DNA of 64,000 nucleotides. Origin: Erwinia sp. JUb26 (GTDB taxonomy: Bacteria > Pseudomonadota > Gammaproteobacteria > Enterobacterales > Enterobacteriaceae). Positions 56,543-64,000 of the stretch are shown one piece after another. Each line of letters starts with the position of its first letter. The stretch's first letter is position 1. Below the pieces are notes generated by a model. It had not been told where the DNA came from, did not search any database, and saw nothing but the letters and a program-made list of their open reading frames with translations. Location of the stretch: contig NZ_RJVB01000007.1 of the NCBI RefSeq assembly GCF_003751505.1, forward strand, positions 186,001 through 250,000. Direction: 5' to 3'. The translations under genes were made by a program, and so were the position numbers.

Positions 56543-57193
56543 TTGTCAACGGAACCTTCACATGAAGAGCACTTATCGACATCACAGCGGCTGCTTCATC
56601 TGCTGAAAACCCGTGGTCCACAGCAGGCTGCTGAAGCGGGTAAGGTGTTAGGAATGACCGCAGAGGCCGCGCGCCAGCAGTTCAACAAGCTGGCGGCGGA
56701 GGGACTGGTTGCCGCTTTCTCGGAGTCACGAGGCGTGGGCCGACCTTCGCAGTTCTGGCAGCTGACGGCGAAAGGGCAGAAGCAGTTCCCGGATACCCAC
56801 CCCGAGCTGACCGTTCAGCTGCTGGAAATCGTCAGAGAATCCTTCGGTGAGCAGGGGATCGATCTGCTGATTGAAAAACGTGAAAAGAAAACCCGCGAGT
56901 TTTACCGGCATGAACTGGCTGCGCTTGGCGGTTTAACCGAACGTGTCGCGAGGCTGGCGGAGATCCGCTCTGCGGAAGGATATATGGCGGAGTATGAGGC
57001 GCTGGATGACGGCAGCCTGCTGCTGATTGAAAATCATTGCCCCATTTGCGCGGCGGCAACGGTCTGTCAGGGTTTTTGTCGGGCGGAACAGGCCATTTTT
57101 AGTGAAGTGCTGCAAGCCGACGTGGTACGGGTTGAACATATTCTTAGCCAGGCGCGTCGCTGCGCTTACCGGGTACAGTCCTGGCTCGAATAA
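56543..57193 (+). CDS. HTH transcriptional regulator with C-terminal cysteine cluster (COG2345-like)
   Basis: A TTG at 56543, behind GTGGGGGT, opens a 216-residue frame; no ATG occurs before codon 38. The N-terminal winged helix shows LGMTAEAARQQFNKLAAEGLV. The C-terminal part carries C166-PI-C169, C175, C179 and C207 in a pattern (ENHCPICAAATVCQGFC) common to COG2345 regulators such as SufR-like proteins, where cysteines may bind Fe-S or metal. It diverges from the MFS exporter and likely regulates it. The signal sensed is unknown. Confidence 0.78.
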   Translation: MSTEPSHEEHLSTSQRLLHLLKTRGPQQAAEAGKVLGMTAEAARQQFNKLAAEGLVAAFSESRGVGRPSQFWQLTAKGQKQFPDTHPELTVQLLEIVRESFGEQGIDLLIEKREKKTREFYRHELAALGGLTERVARLAEIRSAEGYMAEYEALDDGSLLLIENHCPICAAATVCQGFCRAEQAIFSEVLQADVVRVEHILSQARRCAYRVQSWLE

Positions 57194-57204
57194 CGGTTGG
57201 AGGC

Positions 57205-57231
57205 AACCGACCTGCGGGAAGCAGGCCGGTT
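57205..57231. terminator. Hairpin between the HTH regulator and adhP
   Basis: AACCG-A-CCTGC pairs with GCAGG-C-CGGTT around a GGGAA loop: 10 pairs with one A/C mismatch. It lies between convergent genes, with few T residues after it, so termination strength is uncertain. Confidence 0.5.
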
Positions 57232-57239
57232 AAAGGGGA

Positions 57240-58256
57240 TTATTTCGCCCCTGTAAAATCAATCACCATGCGGCCAACGATGGTGCCGCTTTCCATTTCG
57301 TGGAAGATGGTGTTGATATCCTCCAGAGGACGGCGGGTGACTTTCGGTAATACTTTACCTTCGGCGGCAAACTGGAAGGCTTCGGCGAGATCTTCACGCG
57401 TACCGACCAGCGAACCGACGACCTGAATACCGTCCAGCACCAGCCGCGGGATGTTCAGGCTCATCGACTCCGGCGGCAGGCCAACGGCCACAATACGCCC
57501 ACCGGCACGCATGGCATCCACCGCTGAGTTAAAGGCCGCTTTGGCAACGGCGGTGACCACCGCGGCATGAGCGCCGCCAACACGTTCCTGGATCAGCTTC
57601 GCTGCGTCTTCAGTGCGCGAGTTGATCACCATATCCGCGCCCATATCCTTCGCGAACTGCAGCTGCGAATCGTTGACGTCAACGGCAATCACCTTGGCGT
57701 TAAAGACGTTCTTCGCGTACTGCAGCGCCAGATTGCCCAGCCCGCCAAGGCCGTAGATCACCAGCCATTTACCCGGCGCGATGCCGGAGACCTTCACCGC
57801 TTTATAGGTGGTGACCCCGGCGCAGGTTACGCTGCTGGCTGCCGCGGAGTCCAGGCCGTCCGGCACTTTCACCGCATAGTCAGCCACCACGATGCACTCT
57901 TCTGCCATGCCGCCGTCGGTGGTGTAGCCCGCGTTGATCACTTCACGGCACAGGGTTTCATTACCGCTGTTGCAGTATTCACAGTGACCGCAGCCCTTAA
58001 AGAACCAGGCCACGCTGGCGCGGTCGCCCGGTTTCAGCGACGTAACGCCCGGGCCAATTTCTTTGACGACGCCAACGCCTTCGTGACCAAGAATAATCCC
58101 GGTTTTATCACCGAAATCACCGTTTTTAACGTGCAGGTCGGTGTGGCACACGCCACAACAATCCATTTTTAATAGCGCTTCACCGTGCTTGAGTGGGCGG
58201 AGGGTCTTTTCGACAACGTTCACTTTATGATCGTGTGTGATTACAGCAGCTTTCAT
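57240..58256 (-). CDS. adhP: AdhP, zinc-dependent alcohol dehydrogenase
   Basis: The 338-residue medium-chain dehydrogenase closely matches E. coli AdhP (336 aa). Catalytic zinc ligands include the Cys in [10 protein letters not shown] and the His in GHEGVGVV. The structural zinc site is [15 protein letters not shown], and the NAD fold has [16 protein letters not shown]. It oxidises ethanol and other alcohols or reduces aldehydes. Confidence 0.95.
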   Translation of the reverse strand: MKAAVITHDHKVNVVEKTLRPLKHGEALLKMDCCGVCHTDLHVKNGDFGDKTGIILGHEGVGVVKEIGPGVTSLKPGDRASVAWFFKGCGHCEYCNSGNETLCREVINAGYTTDGGMAEECIVVADYAVKVPDGLDSAAASSVTCAGVTTYKAVKVSGIAPGKWLVIYGLGGLGNLALQYAKNVFNAKVIAVDVNDSQLQFAKDMGADMVINSRTEDAAKLIQERVGGAHAAVVTAVAKAAFNSAVDAMRAGGRIVAVGLPPESMSLNIPRLVLDGIQVVGSLVGTREDLAEAFQFAAEGKVLPKVTRRPLEDINTIFHEMESGTIVGRMVIDFTGAK

Positions 58257-58423
58257 GCTTTACCTCTTCCGTTTTTAACAGGGGATAAGGAAGGGTAACG
58301 CCTGCTGTCGGCAATTTATTGATATAAATCAACTATCAACGGGGTAATCATTTGTGGGTAGGAGAATGGAGAAATGTTGAACGGGTTGCCGTAAAAATGC
58401 ACTACGGATCTGTGCTCCGGCAT

Positions 58424-58456
58424 GAAAAAAGCCGCTATCCTGGGGAATAGCGGCTT
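58424..58456 (-). terminator. Terminator of folD-ybcJ
   Basis: Stem AAGCCGCTAT / ATAGCGGCTT with an 8-base loop. Read on the minus strand it ends in six T. It lies about 50 bases after the ybcJ stop. The rest of the 249-bp gap up to adhP shows no gene. Confidence 0.88.
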
Positions 58457-58505
58457 AACAGGGTCAACGGGAGAATGTTCGCCCGTTTAGTCACTCTACT
58501 GAGCG

Positions 58506-58718
58506 TCAGGCGGTAACGGTAACCTGGTTGCCATCGAATTCGACGGTCTGACCGGCAACAATTTTGCAGCGCTTGCGGGTTTCCACCGCGCCGTTGACGG
58601 TCACGTAACCGTCGGCAATCAGGGATTTAGCCATTGCGCCGCTTTCAACCCAGCCTTCCAGTTTCAACAGATCGCAGAGATCCACATGTGGGTGATCGCC
58701 AAGGGAAAAGGTTGCCAT
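58506..58718 (-). CDS. ybcJ: YbcJ, S4-domain RNA-binding protein
   Basis: The 70-residue protein is a single S4-like domain (LCDLLKLEGWVESGAMAKSL, then DGYVTVNGAVETRKRCKI). YbcJ binds RNA-like ligands in vitro and may act in translation or ribosome function. Its ATG overlaps the folD stop by one base, so it is coupled to folD as in E. coli. Confidence 0.95.
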   Translation of the reverse strand: MATFSLGDHPHVDLCDLLKLEGWVESGAMAKSLIADGYVTVNGAVETRKRCKIVAGQTVEFDGNQVTVTA

Positions 58719-59584
58719 TATTCTACTGCTCCATCATCGCTGCCTTCACAGGCCTGCAGGGTATTCTGAATCAGGGTGGCCACGGTCATCGGACCGACAC
58801 CGCCCGGAACCGGGGTGATGTAGGAAGCGCGCTCGGACGCGGCTTCAAATTCCACGTCGCCGACCACTTTGCCGCTTTCCAGGCGATTGATGCCGACATC
58901 GATCACAATCGCGCCTGGCTTAATCCACTCACCGGGAATAAAACCGGGTTTGCCAACCGCAACCACCAGCAGGTCGGCGTGCTCCACGTGGTGACGCAGA
59001 TTTTTGGTGAAGCGGTGGGTCACGGTGGTGGTGCAACCGGCCAGCAGCAGCTCCATACTCATCGGGCGACCGACGATATTCGAGGCTCCGACCACCACGG
59101 CATTCAGGCCGAAGGTGTCGATATTGTAACGTTCCAGCAGCGTCACGATGCCGCGCGGCGTGCACGGGCGCAGCTTCGGCGCACGCTGGCACAGGCGACC
59201 AACGTTATAAGGGTGGAAACCGTCCACATCCTTCGCCGGAGAGATATGCTCCAGCACCTTCACGTTATCAATGCCGGCCGGCAGCGGCAGCTGCACCAGA
59301 ATACCGTCAATCGCCGGATCGTTGTTCAGCTCGGTAATCAGGTCCAGCAGTTCGGCTTCGCCGGTCGTTGCGGGCAGATCGTAAGAGCGAGACAGGAAGC
59401 CCACCTCTTCACAGGCACGACGTTTGCTGCCGACATAGATTTGCGACGCCGGGTTCTCACCCACCAGAACTACGGCCAGGCCAGGCGCACGTTTACCGGC
59501 CGCCAGACGCTGCTGTACTTTTTCCGCAACCTCTTGTCGCACCTGCTGCGCAATCGTTTTACCGTCAATAATTTTTGCTACCAT
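58718..59584 (-). CDS. folD: FolD, methylenetetrahydrofolate dehydrogenase/cyclohydrolase
   Basis: FolD interconverts 5,10-methylene-, methenyl- and 10-formyl-THF with NADP+. The 288-residue protein has [13 protein letters not shown] (catalytic Lys), [24 protein letters not shown] and [20 protein letters not shown]. It is the first gene of folD-ybcJ and diverges from tRNA-Arg. Confidence 0.97.
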   Translation of the reverse strand: MVAKIIDGKTIAQQVRQEVAEKVQQRLAAGKRAPGLAVVLVGENPASQIYVGSKRRACEEVGFLSRSYDLPATTGEAELLDLITELNNDPAIDGILVQLPLPAGIDNVKVLEHISPAKDVDGFHPYNVGRLCQRAPKLRPCTPRGIVTLLERYNIDTFGLNAVVVGASNIVGRPMSMELLLAGCTTTVTHRFTKNLRHHVEHADLLVVAVGKPGFIPGEWIKPGAIVIDVGINRLESGKVVGDVEFEAASERASYITPVPGGVGPMTVATLIQNTLQACEGSDDGAVE

Positions 59585-59721
59585 CAGAGAGGGGATCCAT
59601 CTGTGTTGAGTTAAATCGGGGATTGGCTCTATTTTGTCAGAAGCGGGCGCTGCTGTCAGGCGGAGATTGGCAGGATATCGTTCATTACTTCGTCATCGGG
59701 TAGTGAAAGGCGGTAAAATCG

Positions 59722-59749
59722 TTGACTAAGCGGAGGTTGACCGTATAAT
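59722..59749 (+). promoter_or_regulatory. Promoter of tRNA-Arg
   Basis: TTGACT (59722-59727), a 16-base spacer and a perfect TATAAT (59744-59749) place +1 near 59756, about 10 bases before the mature tRNA. This is a strong sigma-70 promoter. Confidence 0.85.
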
Positions 59750-59765
59750 CCGACCCACTCACCGT

Positions 59766-59842
59766 GCGCCCTTAGCTCAGCTGGATAGAGCACCGGCCTT
59801 CTAAGCCGTAGGTCACAGGTTCGAATCCTGTAGGGCGTGCCA
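59766..59842 (+). tRNA. argU: tRNA-Arg, anticodon TCT
   Basis: The 77-nt cloverleaf has acceptor GCGCCCT pairing with AGGGCGT (terminal G-U), D-loop AGCTCAGCTGGATAGAG, anticodon loop CTTCTAA, T-loop TTCGAAT and an encoded CCA. It reads the AGA codon (and AGG less well) and matches E. coli argU, including its place beside folD. argU is a classic integration site (DLP12 in E. coli), and foreign-looking DNA starts right after it here too. Confidence 0.97.
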
Positions 59843-60265
59843 TTAAATTTCAAGTCGTTATCCCATTCTTCATCCAGCCTGTTTCCTTCCTTTTTTCGTA
59901 ATCACGTCATCATCAAAAAATTAGCCTATTACAGCGCTATTGCCTTGTCATTTTTCACGCTCTTTCATCGTGCCTTTAGTAACATGTGTCCGATCGCTCA
60001 CTTCATTTACGGCGTATATAAAACACGCATATCATAAGATTTATTTCAATATAAAAATCGTTACTCATTTGATGTGAAAAAAATTTACATTTCTGTTTTC
60101 ACTACATACTATGTGGGTATGATAACCCTCTGTTAATTTTTATTGATTAAAATTCATAATAATCAATATTTTAATGATTTATTTTCATGGTGGAAAAATT
60201 TAGGATGTTGCTAGCCTGGATTTCAATAGCGACTCACACGCTAAATGTGAGGGTGGTATTTCTGA
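59843..60265. other. AT-rich leader of the hxs operon
   Basis: This 423-bp stretch between tRNA-Arg and hxsD is much richer in A and T than the backbone. It holds no supported gene. Close to hxsD lies an inverted repeat, CTCACA-n7-TGTGAG (60233-60251), whose right half overlaps the GAGGGTGG ribosome-binding region. It could be an operator or an mRNA hairpin controlling translation. Several A/T-only runs could serve as promoter elements; none is decisive. Confidence 0.5.
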
Positions 60266-60553
60266 ATGAGAGCTGTAGATATGCTAAAAACCATTAGAAA
60301 AAAAGAATATTCGGAATGGGTGGTTCGTAACAGCCTTTACTGGATGAGTGCCATTACTCACTGGAAGCTTGATGGGGACGATCGGGATTGGATCGTGTCA
60401 TTTAAATCGTCTGGTGATGAAGTTGAGTTCGAGTTTGAACGGCTGTTGAACGATTACAAGCTCAGAGAGCAACTGCAGGCACATACGGGCCCGGTCAGGA
60501 CTGCAATCATCGACAATGTCCTGAGGAGCATTGATTCGAGACTTGCACAATGA
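60266..60553 (+). CDS. hxsD: HxsD, His-Xaa-Ser system small protein
   Basis: The 95-residue protein shows the HxsD pattern: an aromatic N-terminal block NSLYWMSAITHWKLDGDD, then FERLLNDYKLREQLQAHTG and a helix IIDNVLRSIDSRL. No catalytic motif is visible. It is the first gene of the hxs operon and overlaps hxsB by 4 bases. Size and position suggest a peptide-recognition or scaffold partner for the radical SAM enzymes, but this is inference. GAGGGTGG precedes the ATG. Confidence 0.82.
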   Translation: MRAVDMLKTIRKKEYSEWVVRNSLYWMSAITHWKLDGDDRDWIVSFKSSGDEVEFEFERLLNDYKLREQLQAHTGPVRTAIIDNVLRSIDSRLAQ

Positions 60554-61944
60554 ATACGATGCCATTCAACTTTGACCGTTTGTCTAATGGCAACGTCTTT
60601 ATCAGCAACCTTGCGGGCTTCCACAGCTTCGTCGATAACACCGAGCTTAATTTCCTGGCGGAAAATAACTTCCCGGCGGAGCATCACACTGCCAGACTTC
60701 TCGAGAGTCGGTTGTTTATCGCTGACGATGCTACTAAGTCTGTGTCACAAGCCTCGCTCAGTTCGGCCTTCGCCAGGCGGCTGATGAATGAGCTGGCCGT
60801 TCGGCCCATTTTCATGATTGTGCCGACTCTCAGATGCGATCATACCTGCAAATATTGCCAGGTTAGCAGAGCATCGGCCTCCGCTGACGGCTACGATCTT
60901 GACCCTGAACTGATACCGCAGATCATCACCGCGATTAAGAAGCTTGGCACCGCACCCTATAAAATCGAAGTGCAGGGTGGCGAACCACTCCTCAGATTCG
61001 ATCTTGTCCAAAAAATCTATGAAGAATGTGAGAGTGCATTAGGCATTGATGCTTTCGAAATGGTTATTGCGACGAGCCTGTCTCTGCTTGATACCCGAAT
61101 TGTTGCCTGGGTTAAAGAACGGAACATCACCTTTTCCGTCTCGCTTGATGGCAACGAGGCTATCCATAATAAGAACCGTATTCTTACCGACTTTAAGGCG
61201 CACTCTAAAGCCGTTACGGGTATTCAGAAAATCACAGAGGAGCTTGGAACAGGCAGGGTCGCAACGGTGACCACGGTGACTAAAGAGCTGACAAAAGAGC
61301 CCGCCTCAATAGTTGAGGCTCACCTGTCTTTAGGGCTGACCGATATGTTTATCAGGCCTGTCAGTCCCTATGGCTTTGCCCAGAAGCAGAGCTTCACTTT
61401 CTCAATGCCTGAGTATTTCGAGTTTTATCGAGAATTGATGCAGGAAGTGCTGCTGCAGAATCAGAAGGGCGTTCCTCTCGTAGAGCACTCGGCCTCTATT
61501 CATCTTAAGCGAATTTTCAATCCGGGCTTCAGCGGCTATGCAGATTTGAAATCACCCAGCGGTCTGGTATTGAACTGCATCCTCTTCAATTATGACGGTA
61601 AAGTCTACGGCAGTGACGAAAGCCGTATGCTTCAGAAAGTCAATCCGGAAGCAGATTTCAGTGCCGGAGAATTTGCCTCGTTATCTTTTAGTCGCAACGC
61701 GTACTATCGCTCCTCTCTGGCATCCTCATTTAACTTTGCCATGCCAGGTTGTGATACCTGTGCCTATCAGCCGTTCTGTGGCGCCGATCCTTGCCAAAAC
61801 ATCAGCGTTTATGGCGAACCCGTTGGAGACAAAAGTCGATCTACCTTTTGTCAGTACCATAAAGGTATGTTCCGTTTCCTGCTGGATGAGATCTCTCAGG
61901 ATGGGCCGATGGCAGAAATGCTCAAAGGATGGGCTTATGTCTGA
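60550..61944 (+). CDS. hxsB: HxsB, His-Xaa-Ser system radical SAM maturase
   Basis: The 464-residue protein has the radical SAM cluster motif C96-x3-C100-x2-C103 (RCDHTCKYC) and the SAM-binding VQGGEP (141-146). The C-terminal SPASM-like region has C343, C401, C404, C410, C415 and C434, ready for auxiliary Fe-S clusters as in peptide-modifying maturases. An N-terminal block of about 85 residues may bind the precursor. Family knowledge names it HxsB; its reaction is not known to me. It overlaps both neighbours, which implies fixed stoichiometry. Confidence 0.9.
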   Translation: MNTMPFNFDRLSNGNVFISNLAGFHSFVDNTELNFLAENNFPAEHHTARLLESRLFIADDATKSVSQASLSSAFARRLMNELAVRPIFMIVPTLRCDHTCKYCQVSRASASADGYDLDPELIPQIITAIKKLGTAPYKIEVQGGEPLLRFDLVQKIYEECESALGIDAFEMVIATSLSLLDTRIVAWVKERNITFSVSLDGNEAIHNKNRILTDFKAHSKAVTGIQKITEELGTGRVATVTTVTKELTKEPASIVEAHLSLGLTDMFIRPVSPYGFAQKQSFTFSMPEYFEFYRELMQEVLLQNQKGVPLVEHSASIHLKRIFNPGFSGYADLKSPSGLVLNCILFNYDGKVYGSDESRMLQKVNPEADFSAGEFASLSFSRNAYYRSSLASSFNFAMPGCDTCAYQPFCGADPCQNISVYGEPVGDKSRSTFCQYHKGMFRFLLDEISQDGPMAEMLKGWAYV

Positions 61945-63049
61945 GGTACTGAGAAACGATATTTTCCGGTTTTCATCAGAACTACCCGTTCAGCAGGGAT
62001 TCTATCGCCTGTGCAAATTCAAGCCCGAAAATCCGCAGTTCTATCTGCCAAATTTGCTGATCACTGAAACTCAGCTCGATTCACCGCTATCCGCTTATTT
62101 TGTAGATTCCGTGACGAGCAAAGTACTTTTCGATGCCATCGATGATGGTGATATAGGGATCGTTAATAACGGCAATATGCTCAGAGTGATTTTGTCCCGC
62201 AGAGCTAACCATAATACGGTCCTGGTCACTGAGCGATGTAACAACGGCTGCCTGTTTTGTTCCCAGCCCCCTAAAACGGGAAACGATGACTGGCTCCTGA
62301 ACCAGTCGGCACTCGCGATTGCCTCTTTCTCTTTAAACGGTGTTGTTGGAGTGAGCGGAGGTGAGCCCCTGCTCTATGGCGATGACTTCCTGCACTTTCT
62401 CGATTTTATTATTGAAAATTCGCCTGAAACTGCCCTGCACGTTTTAACAAACGGGCGAAATTTTGCGGATGTTAGATTTACCCAGAGGATGAAAGAACGC
62501 AGTGAAAAGATGCGAATCACCTTTGGCATACCGCTTTATTCCTCCAGACCATCCGTGCATGACTATCTGGTGGGAAGCGAGGGAGCATTTAATGAGACTG
62601 TCAGAGGGCTAATTAATGCGGGGAACTCAGGGATTAACATTGAACTGAGGATCATCCCAACACGGGCTAACTATAACGAGCTGGATAGCATCGTAGAGTT
62701 CGCTGGCCGGGTGTTCTCAAACATTAACCAGATTTCCCTGATGGGGCTGGAATCGACAGGATGGGCCCGCAAAAACTGGTCATCAATCTTTATTGAGCAT
62801 GACATTTATAGCGACAATATTCTTTCTGCTGTGGACAGCGCTTACAGGTCAGGCATTCCGCTTACCATTTTCAATTATCCATTGTGTCATCTTCCTGAAA
62901 GAGCATGGCAGTTTTCCACTCAGTCCATCTCCGATTGGAAGAATTACTATCCCCAGGAATGTGATACATGCACCCGGAAGTCTTCCTGTGCGGGCTATTT
63001 CAGTTCATCAAAAGGACGTTTTCATCAACCCCCGAGACCAATAATATGA
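61937..63049 (+). CDS. hxsC: HxsC, second His-Xaa-Ser system radical SAM protein
   Basis: From ATG 61937 the protein has 370 residues and overlaps hxsB by 8 bases. The cluster motif is C101-x3-C105-x2-C108 (RCNNGCLFC), with GVSGGEP (138-144) for SAM. C317, C342, C345 and C351 near the C-terminus may hold one more cluster, fewer than in HxsB. It also has its own N-terminal domain of about 95 residues. Two dissimilar radical SAM enzymes in one operon suggest two sequential chemical steps. Its stop overlaps the hxsA start (ATGA). Confidence 0.9.
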   Translation: MSEVLRNDIFRFSSELPVQQGFYRLCKFKPENPQFYLPNLLITETQLDSPLSAYFVDSVTSKVLFDAIDDGDIGIVNNGNMLRVILSRRANHNTVLVTERCNNGCLFCSQPPKTGNDDWLLNQSALAIASFSLNGVVGVSGGEPLLYGDDFLHFLDFIIENSPETALHVLTNGRNFADVRFTQRMKERSEKMRITFGIPLYSSRPSVHDYLVGSEGAFNETVRGLINAGNSGINIELRIIPTRANYNELDSIVEFAGRVFSNINQISLMGLESTGWARKNWSSIFIEHDIYSDNILSAVDSAYRSGIPLTIFNYPLCHLPERAWQFSTQSISDWKNYYPQECDTCTRKSSCAGYFSSSKGRFHQPPRPII

Positions 63050-63681
63050 AAAAGTTTAATTTCGCAGCCCTGCTTCCCGGATTTTTGGCTCTGAATAACT
63101 CTGTCTGGGCGAGTGATGCATCTACAGGAGCTAATGATTTACCCAGAATGGCTCTCAATGAACATGACATGGTGATAGCCCCGCTGAATACTGAGGTGCC
63201 GTTTTATATTGCAGGGCACCGCAGTCACAGCTCTCATCGCAGCCACAGTTCTCATCGTTCTTCATCAGGCGGTGGCTATTATGGTGGCAGCACGCCTTAT
63301 TACCCTAAAACGTACAGTTCACCGAGTTCTTCTGGCACTTCAGGTTCAACAACGGGTTCGTCACCCTCTCCGTCATCGGCTCGTTCGCTTCGTTCTAATA
63401 ACATTGATACCTCCACGACCACGAATTCAGCTGGAGTGAACGGAAGTACCCGTGCAAGTAATGGACTGACTTCGGATGCTGAAAAACGTAAACGTTTGAT
63501 CATGCGAGTGCAGTTTGCGTTACTCGACAGGGGATTCTACAACGGGAATATAGACGGGAGTATGGGGCCTGCAACACGAACGGCAATCAAAAATTACAGG
63601 GTGGCGAATGGCTTACCGACTCCGGTAAGAGAGACTCTGGATACGCAGTTATTGAATTCGTTGAATATTCTGGCCCGATAA
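63046..63681 (+). CDS. hxsA: HxsA, secreted His-Xaa-Ser repeat protein
   Basis: From ATG 63046 the product has 211 residues. A signal peptide ends about WA-S (residue 22). Residues 58-72 are five consecutive His-Xaa-Ser triplets (HRS HSS HRS HSS HRS). They are followed by a Gly/Tyr and then a Ser/Thr-rich linker (about 73-145). The C-terminal domain (about 148-207) looks like a peptidoglycan-binding domain (LDRGFYNGNIDGSMGPATRTAIKNY). The triplets are the presumed target of HxsB and HxsC. The mature protein should sit in the periplasm or on the wall. Confidence 0.92.
   Translation: MKKFNFAALLPGFLALNNSVWASDASTGANDLPRMALNEHDMVIAPLNTEVPFYIAGHRSHSSHRSHSSHRSSSGGGYYGGSTPYYPKTYSSPSSSGTSGSTTGSSPSPSSARSLRSNNIDTSTTTNSAGVNGSTRASNGLTSDAEKRKRLIMRVQFALLDRGFYNGNIDGSMGPATRTAIKNYRVANGLPTPVRETLDTQLLNSLNILAR
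63217..63261 (+). repeat. 18-bp tandem repeat coding the His-Xaa-Ser array
   Basis: Two 18-bp units, CACCGCAGTCACAGCTCT and CATCGCAGCCACAGTTCT, differ at only three synonymous bases and are followed by half a unit (CATCGTTCT). Each unit codes HRSHSS. The repeat could expand or shrink by slippage in steps of two triplets. Confidence 0.85.
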
Positions 63682-63813
63682 AATCAGGCTATGTGCGGAT
63701 TTCGATCTGACTTGTGCACTCAGAGCTCTGGACGTAATTCTTTTTGCCTGTTCCCTGCCTTAGTTCGCTCAATGACCGGTAGCGCGAGGGAAAGCTGGGG
63801 CAGACGTAGAAAG

Positions 63814-63839
63814 AAAAACGGTGCTGATACACCGTTTTT
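63814..63839. terminator. Bidirectional terminator after hxsA
   Basis: AAAAACGGTG / CACCGTTTTT with a CTGATA loop has five T on each strand after the stem. It sits between hxsA and the convergent partial transporter gene, closing the hxs operon. The 63682-63813 stretch before it shows no gene. Confidence 0.9.
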
Positions 63840-63855
63840 CACAGCGCTCAAACCA

Positions 63856-64000
63856 TCAAGCCTTAGCCCCGATCGCTGTTACCGGCTTGCCATCCTGTTT
63901 AATCTCCGGACGCACCGAATACATGATCGCCACAGAGACAAACAGCGATACCGCCATCAGCACAAATGACAGGCTCGGGTTACCGGTCAGGCCGTTCAGT
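63856..64000 (-). CDS. C-terminal part of a probable MFS transporter
   Basis: The minus strand is open from the window edge to a TGA at 63858-63856. The last 47 residues include LTGNPSLSFVLMAVSLFVSVAIMY, a hydrophobic final membrane segment, then a polar tail SVRPEIKQDGKPVTAIGAKA. This looks like the end of a major facilitator of the metabolite:H+ symporter kind. Too little is visible to name the substrate. Confidence 0.6.
   Translation of the reverse strand, partial: LNGLTGNPSLSFVLMAVSLFVSVAIMYSVRPEIKQDGKPVTAIGAKA

Noticed and set aside
59656-59853. 65-codon minus-strand frame covering tRNA-Arg (contains RIRTCDLRLRRPVLYPAELR)
   Set aside because: It is the reverse complement of the tRNA gene and its promoter, a well-known spurious frame in annotations.
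59837-60037. 66-codon plus-strand frame starting in the tRNA CCA end
   Set aside because: Its ATG lies in the tRNA and it has no ribosome-binding site; composition is that of AT-rich non-coding DNA.
60060-60090. CRP-like site upstream of hxsD (TGTGA followed by an A-run and TTACA)
   Set aside because: Spacing is one base too long and the right half mismatches the consensus; AT-rich DNA gives such matches by chance.
63217-63261. Possible CRISPR or direct-repeat array
   Set aside because: Only two and a half 18-bp units, in frame inside hxsA and with no spacers; it is a coding repeat.

Overview
The window looks like a chromosome segment of an Erwiniaceae-type enterobacterium (Erwinia or Pantoea-like). 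The backbone follows the Escherichia coli 10-12 minute region: acrR end, ybaM, priC, ybaN, apt, dnaX-ybaB-recR, htpG, adk, hemH, gsk, ybaL, fsr, ushA, ybaK, chiX, ybaP, copA/cueR, ybbJ-qmcA, ybbN, ybbO-tesA/ybbA-ybbP, purEK, lpxH-ppiB, cysS, folD-ybcJ and an argU-type tRNA-Arg. Proteins are close in length and sequence to their E. coli counterparts, and gene boundaries, overlaps and control signals are conserved (dnaX and copA frameshift sites, CueR operator, PurR box, sigma-32 htpG promoter, ChiX small RNA).

Accessory blocks interrupt this backbone. (1) At 2.5-6.1 kb, between apt and dnaX, lie an 805-residue BamA and a Skp/OmpH-like protein with a long tail: a mini copy of the bamA-skp pair away from its usual lpx locus. 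(2) At 11.5-15.5 kb, between htpG and adk, a LysR regulator diverges from a four-gene operon (PP-loop ATPase, Nudix, class-V PLP-fold protein, EamA exporter). Its composition matches what I recall of the ycfABCD 6-thioguanine operon of Erwinia amylovora. (3) At 24.0-25.4 kb a PACE-family efflux pump faces a LysR regulator. (4) At 31.5-43.6 kb is an allantoate-to-oxamate catabolic island: allS, allE, an MFS carrier, allC and allD on one strand, and fdrA, ylbE, ylbF, carbamate kinase and a second MFS carrier on the other. Together these would take allantoate through ureidoglycine, ureidoglycolate and oxalurate to oxamate plus carbamoyl phosphate and ATP. Allantoinase, the allR repressor and the glyoxylate branch are not in the window. 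(5) At 53.9-57.2 kb are an orphan SMC/RecF-like ATPase and an MFS exporter diverging from a cysteine-rich HTH regulator.

The most interesting block is at the right end. Immediately downstream of tRNA-Arg(UCU), in AT-rich DNA, is a tightly overlapping hxsD-hxsB-hxsC-hxsA operon. It encodes two different radical SAM proteins, a small partner, and a secreted protein with five consecutive His-Xaa-Ser triplets followed by a peptidoglycan-binding-like domain. The His-Xaa-Ser family is named from genome analysis, but to my knowledge its chemistry and biological role are not established. The window ends in the C-terminus of a convergent transporter gene.
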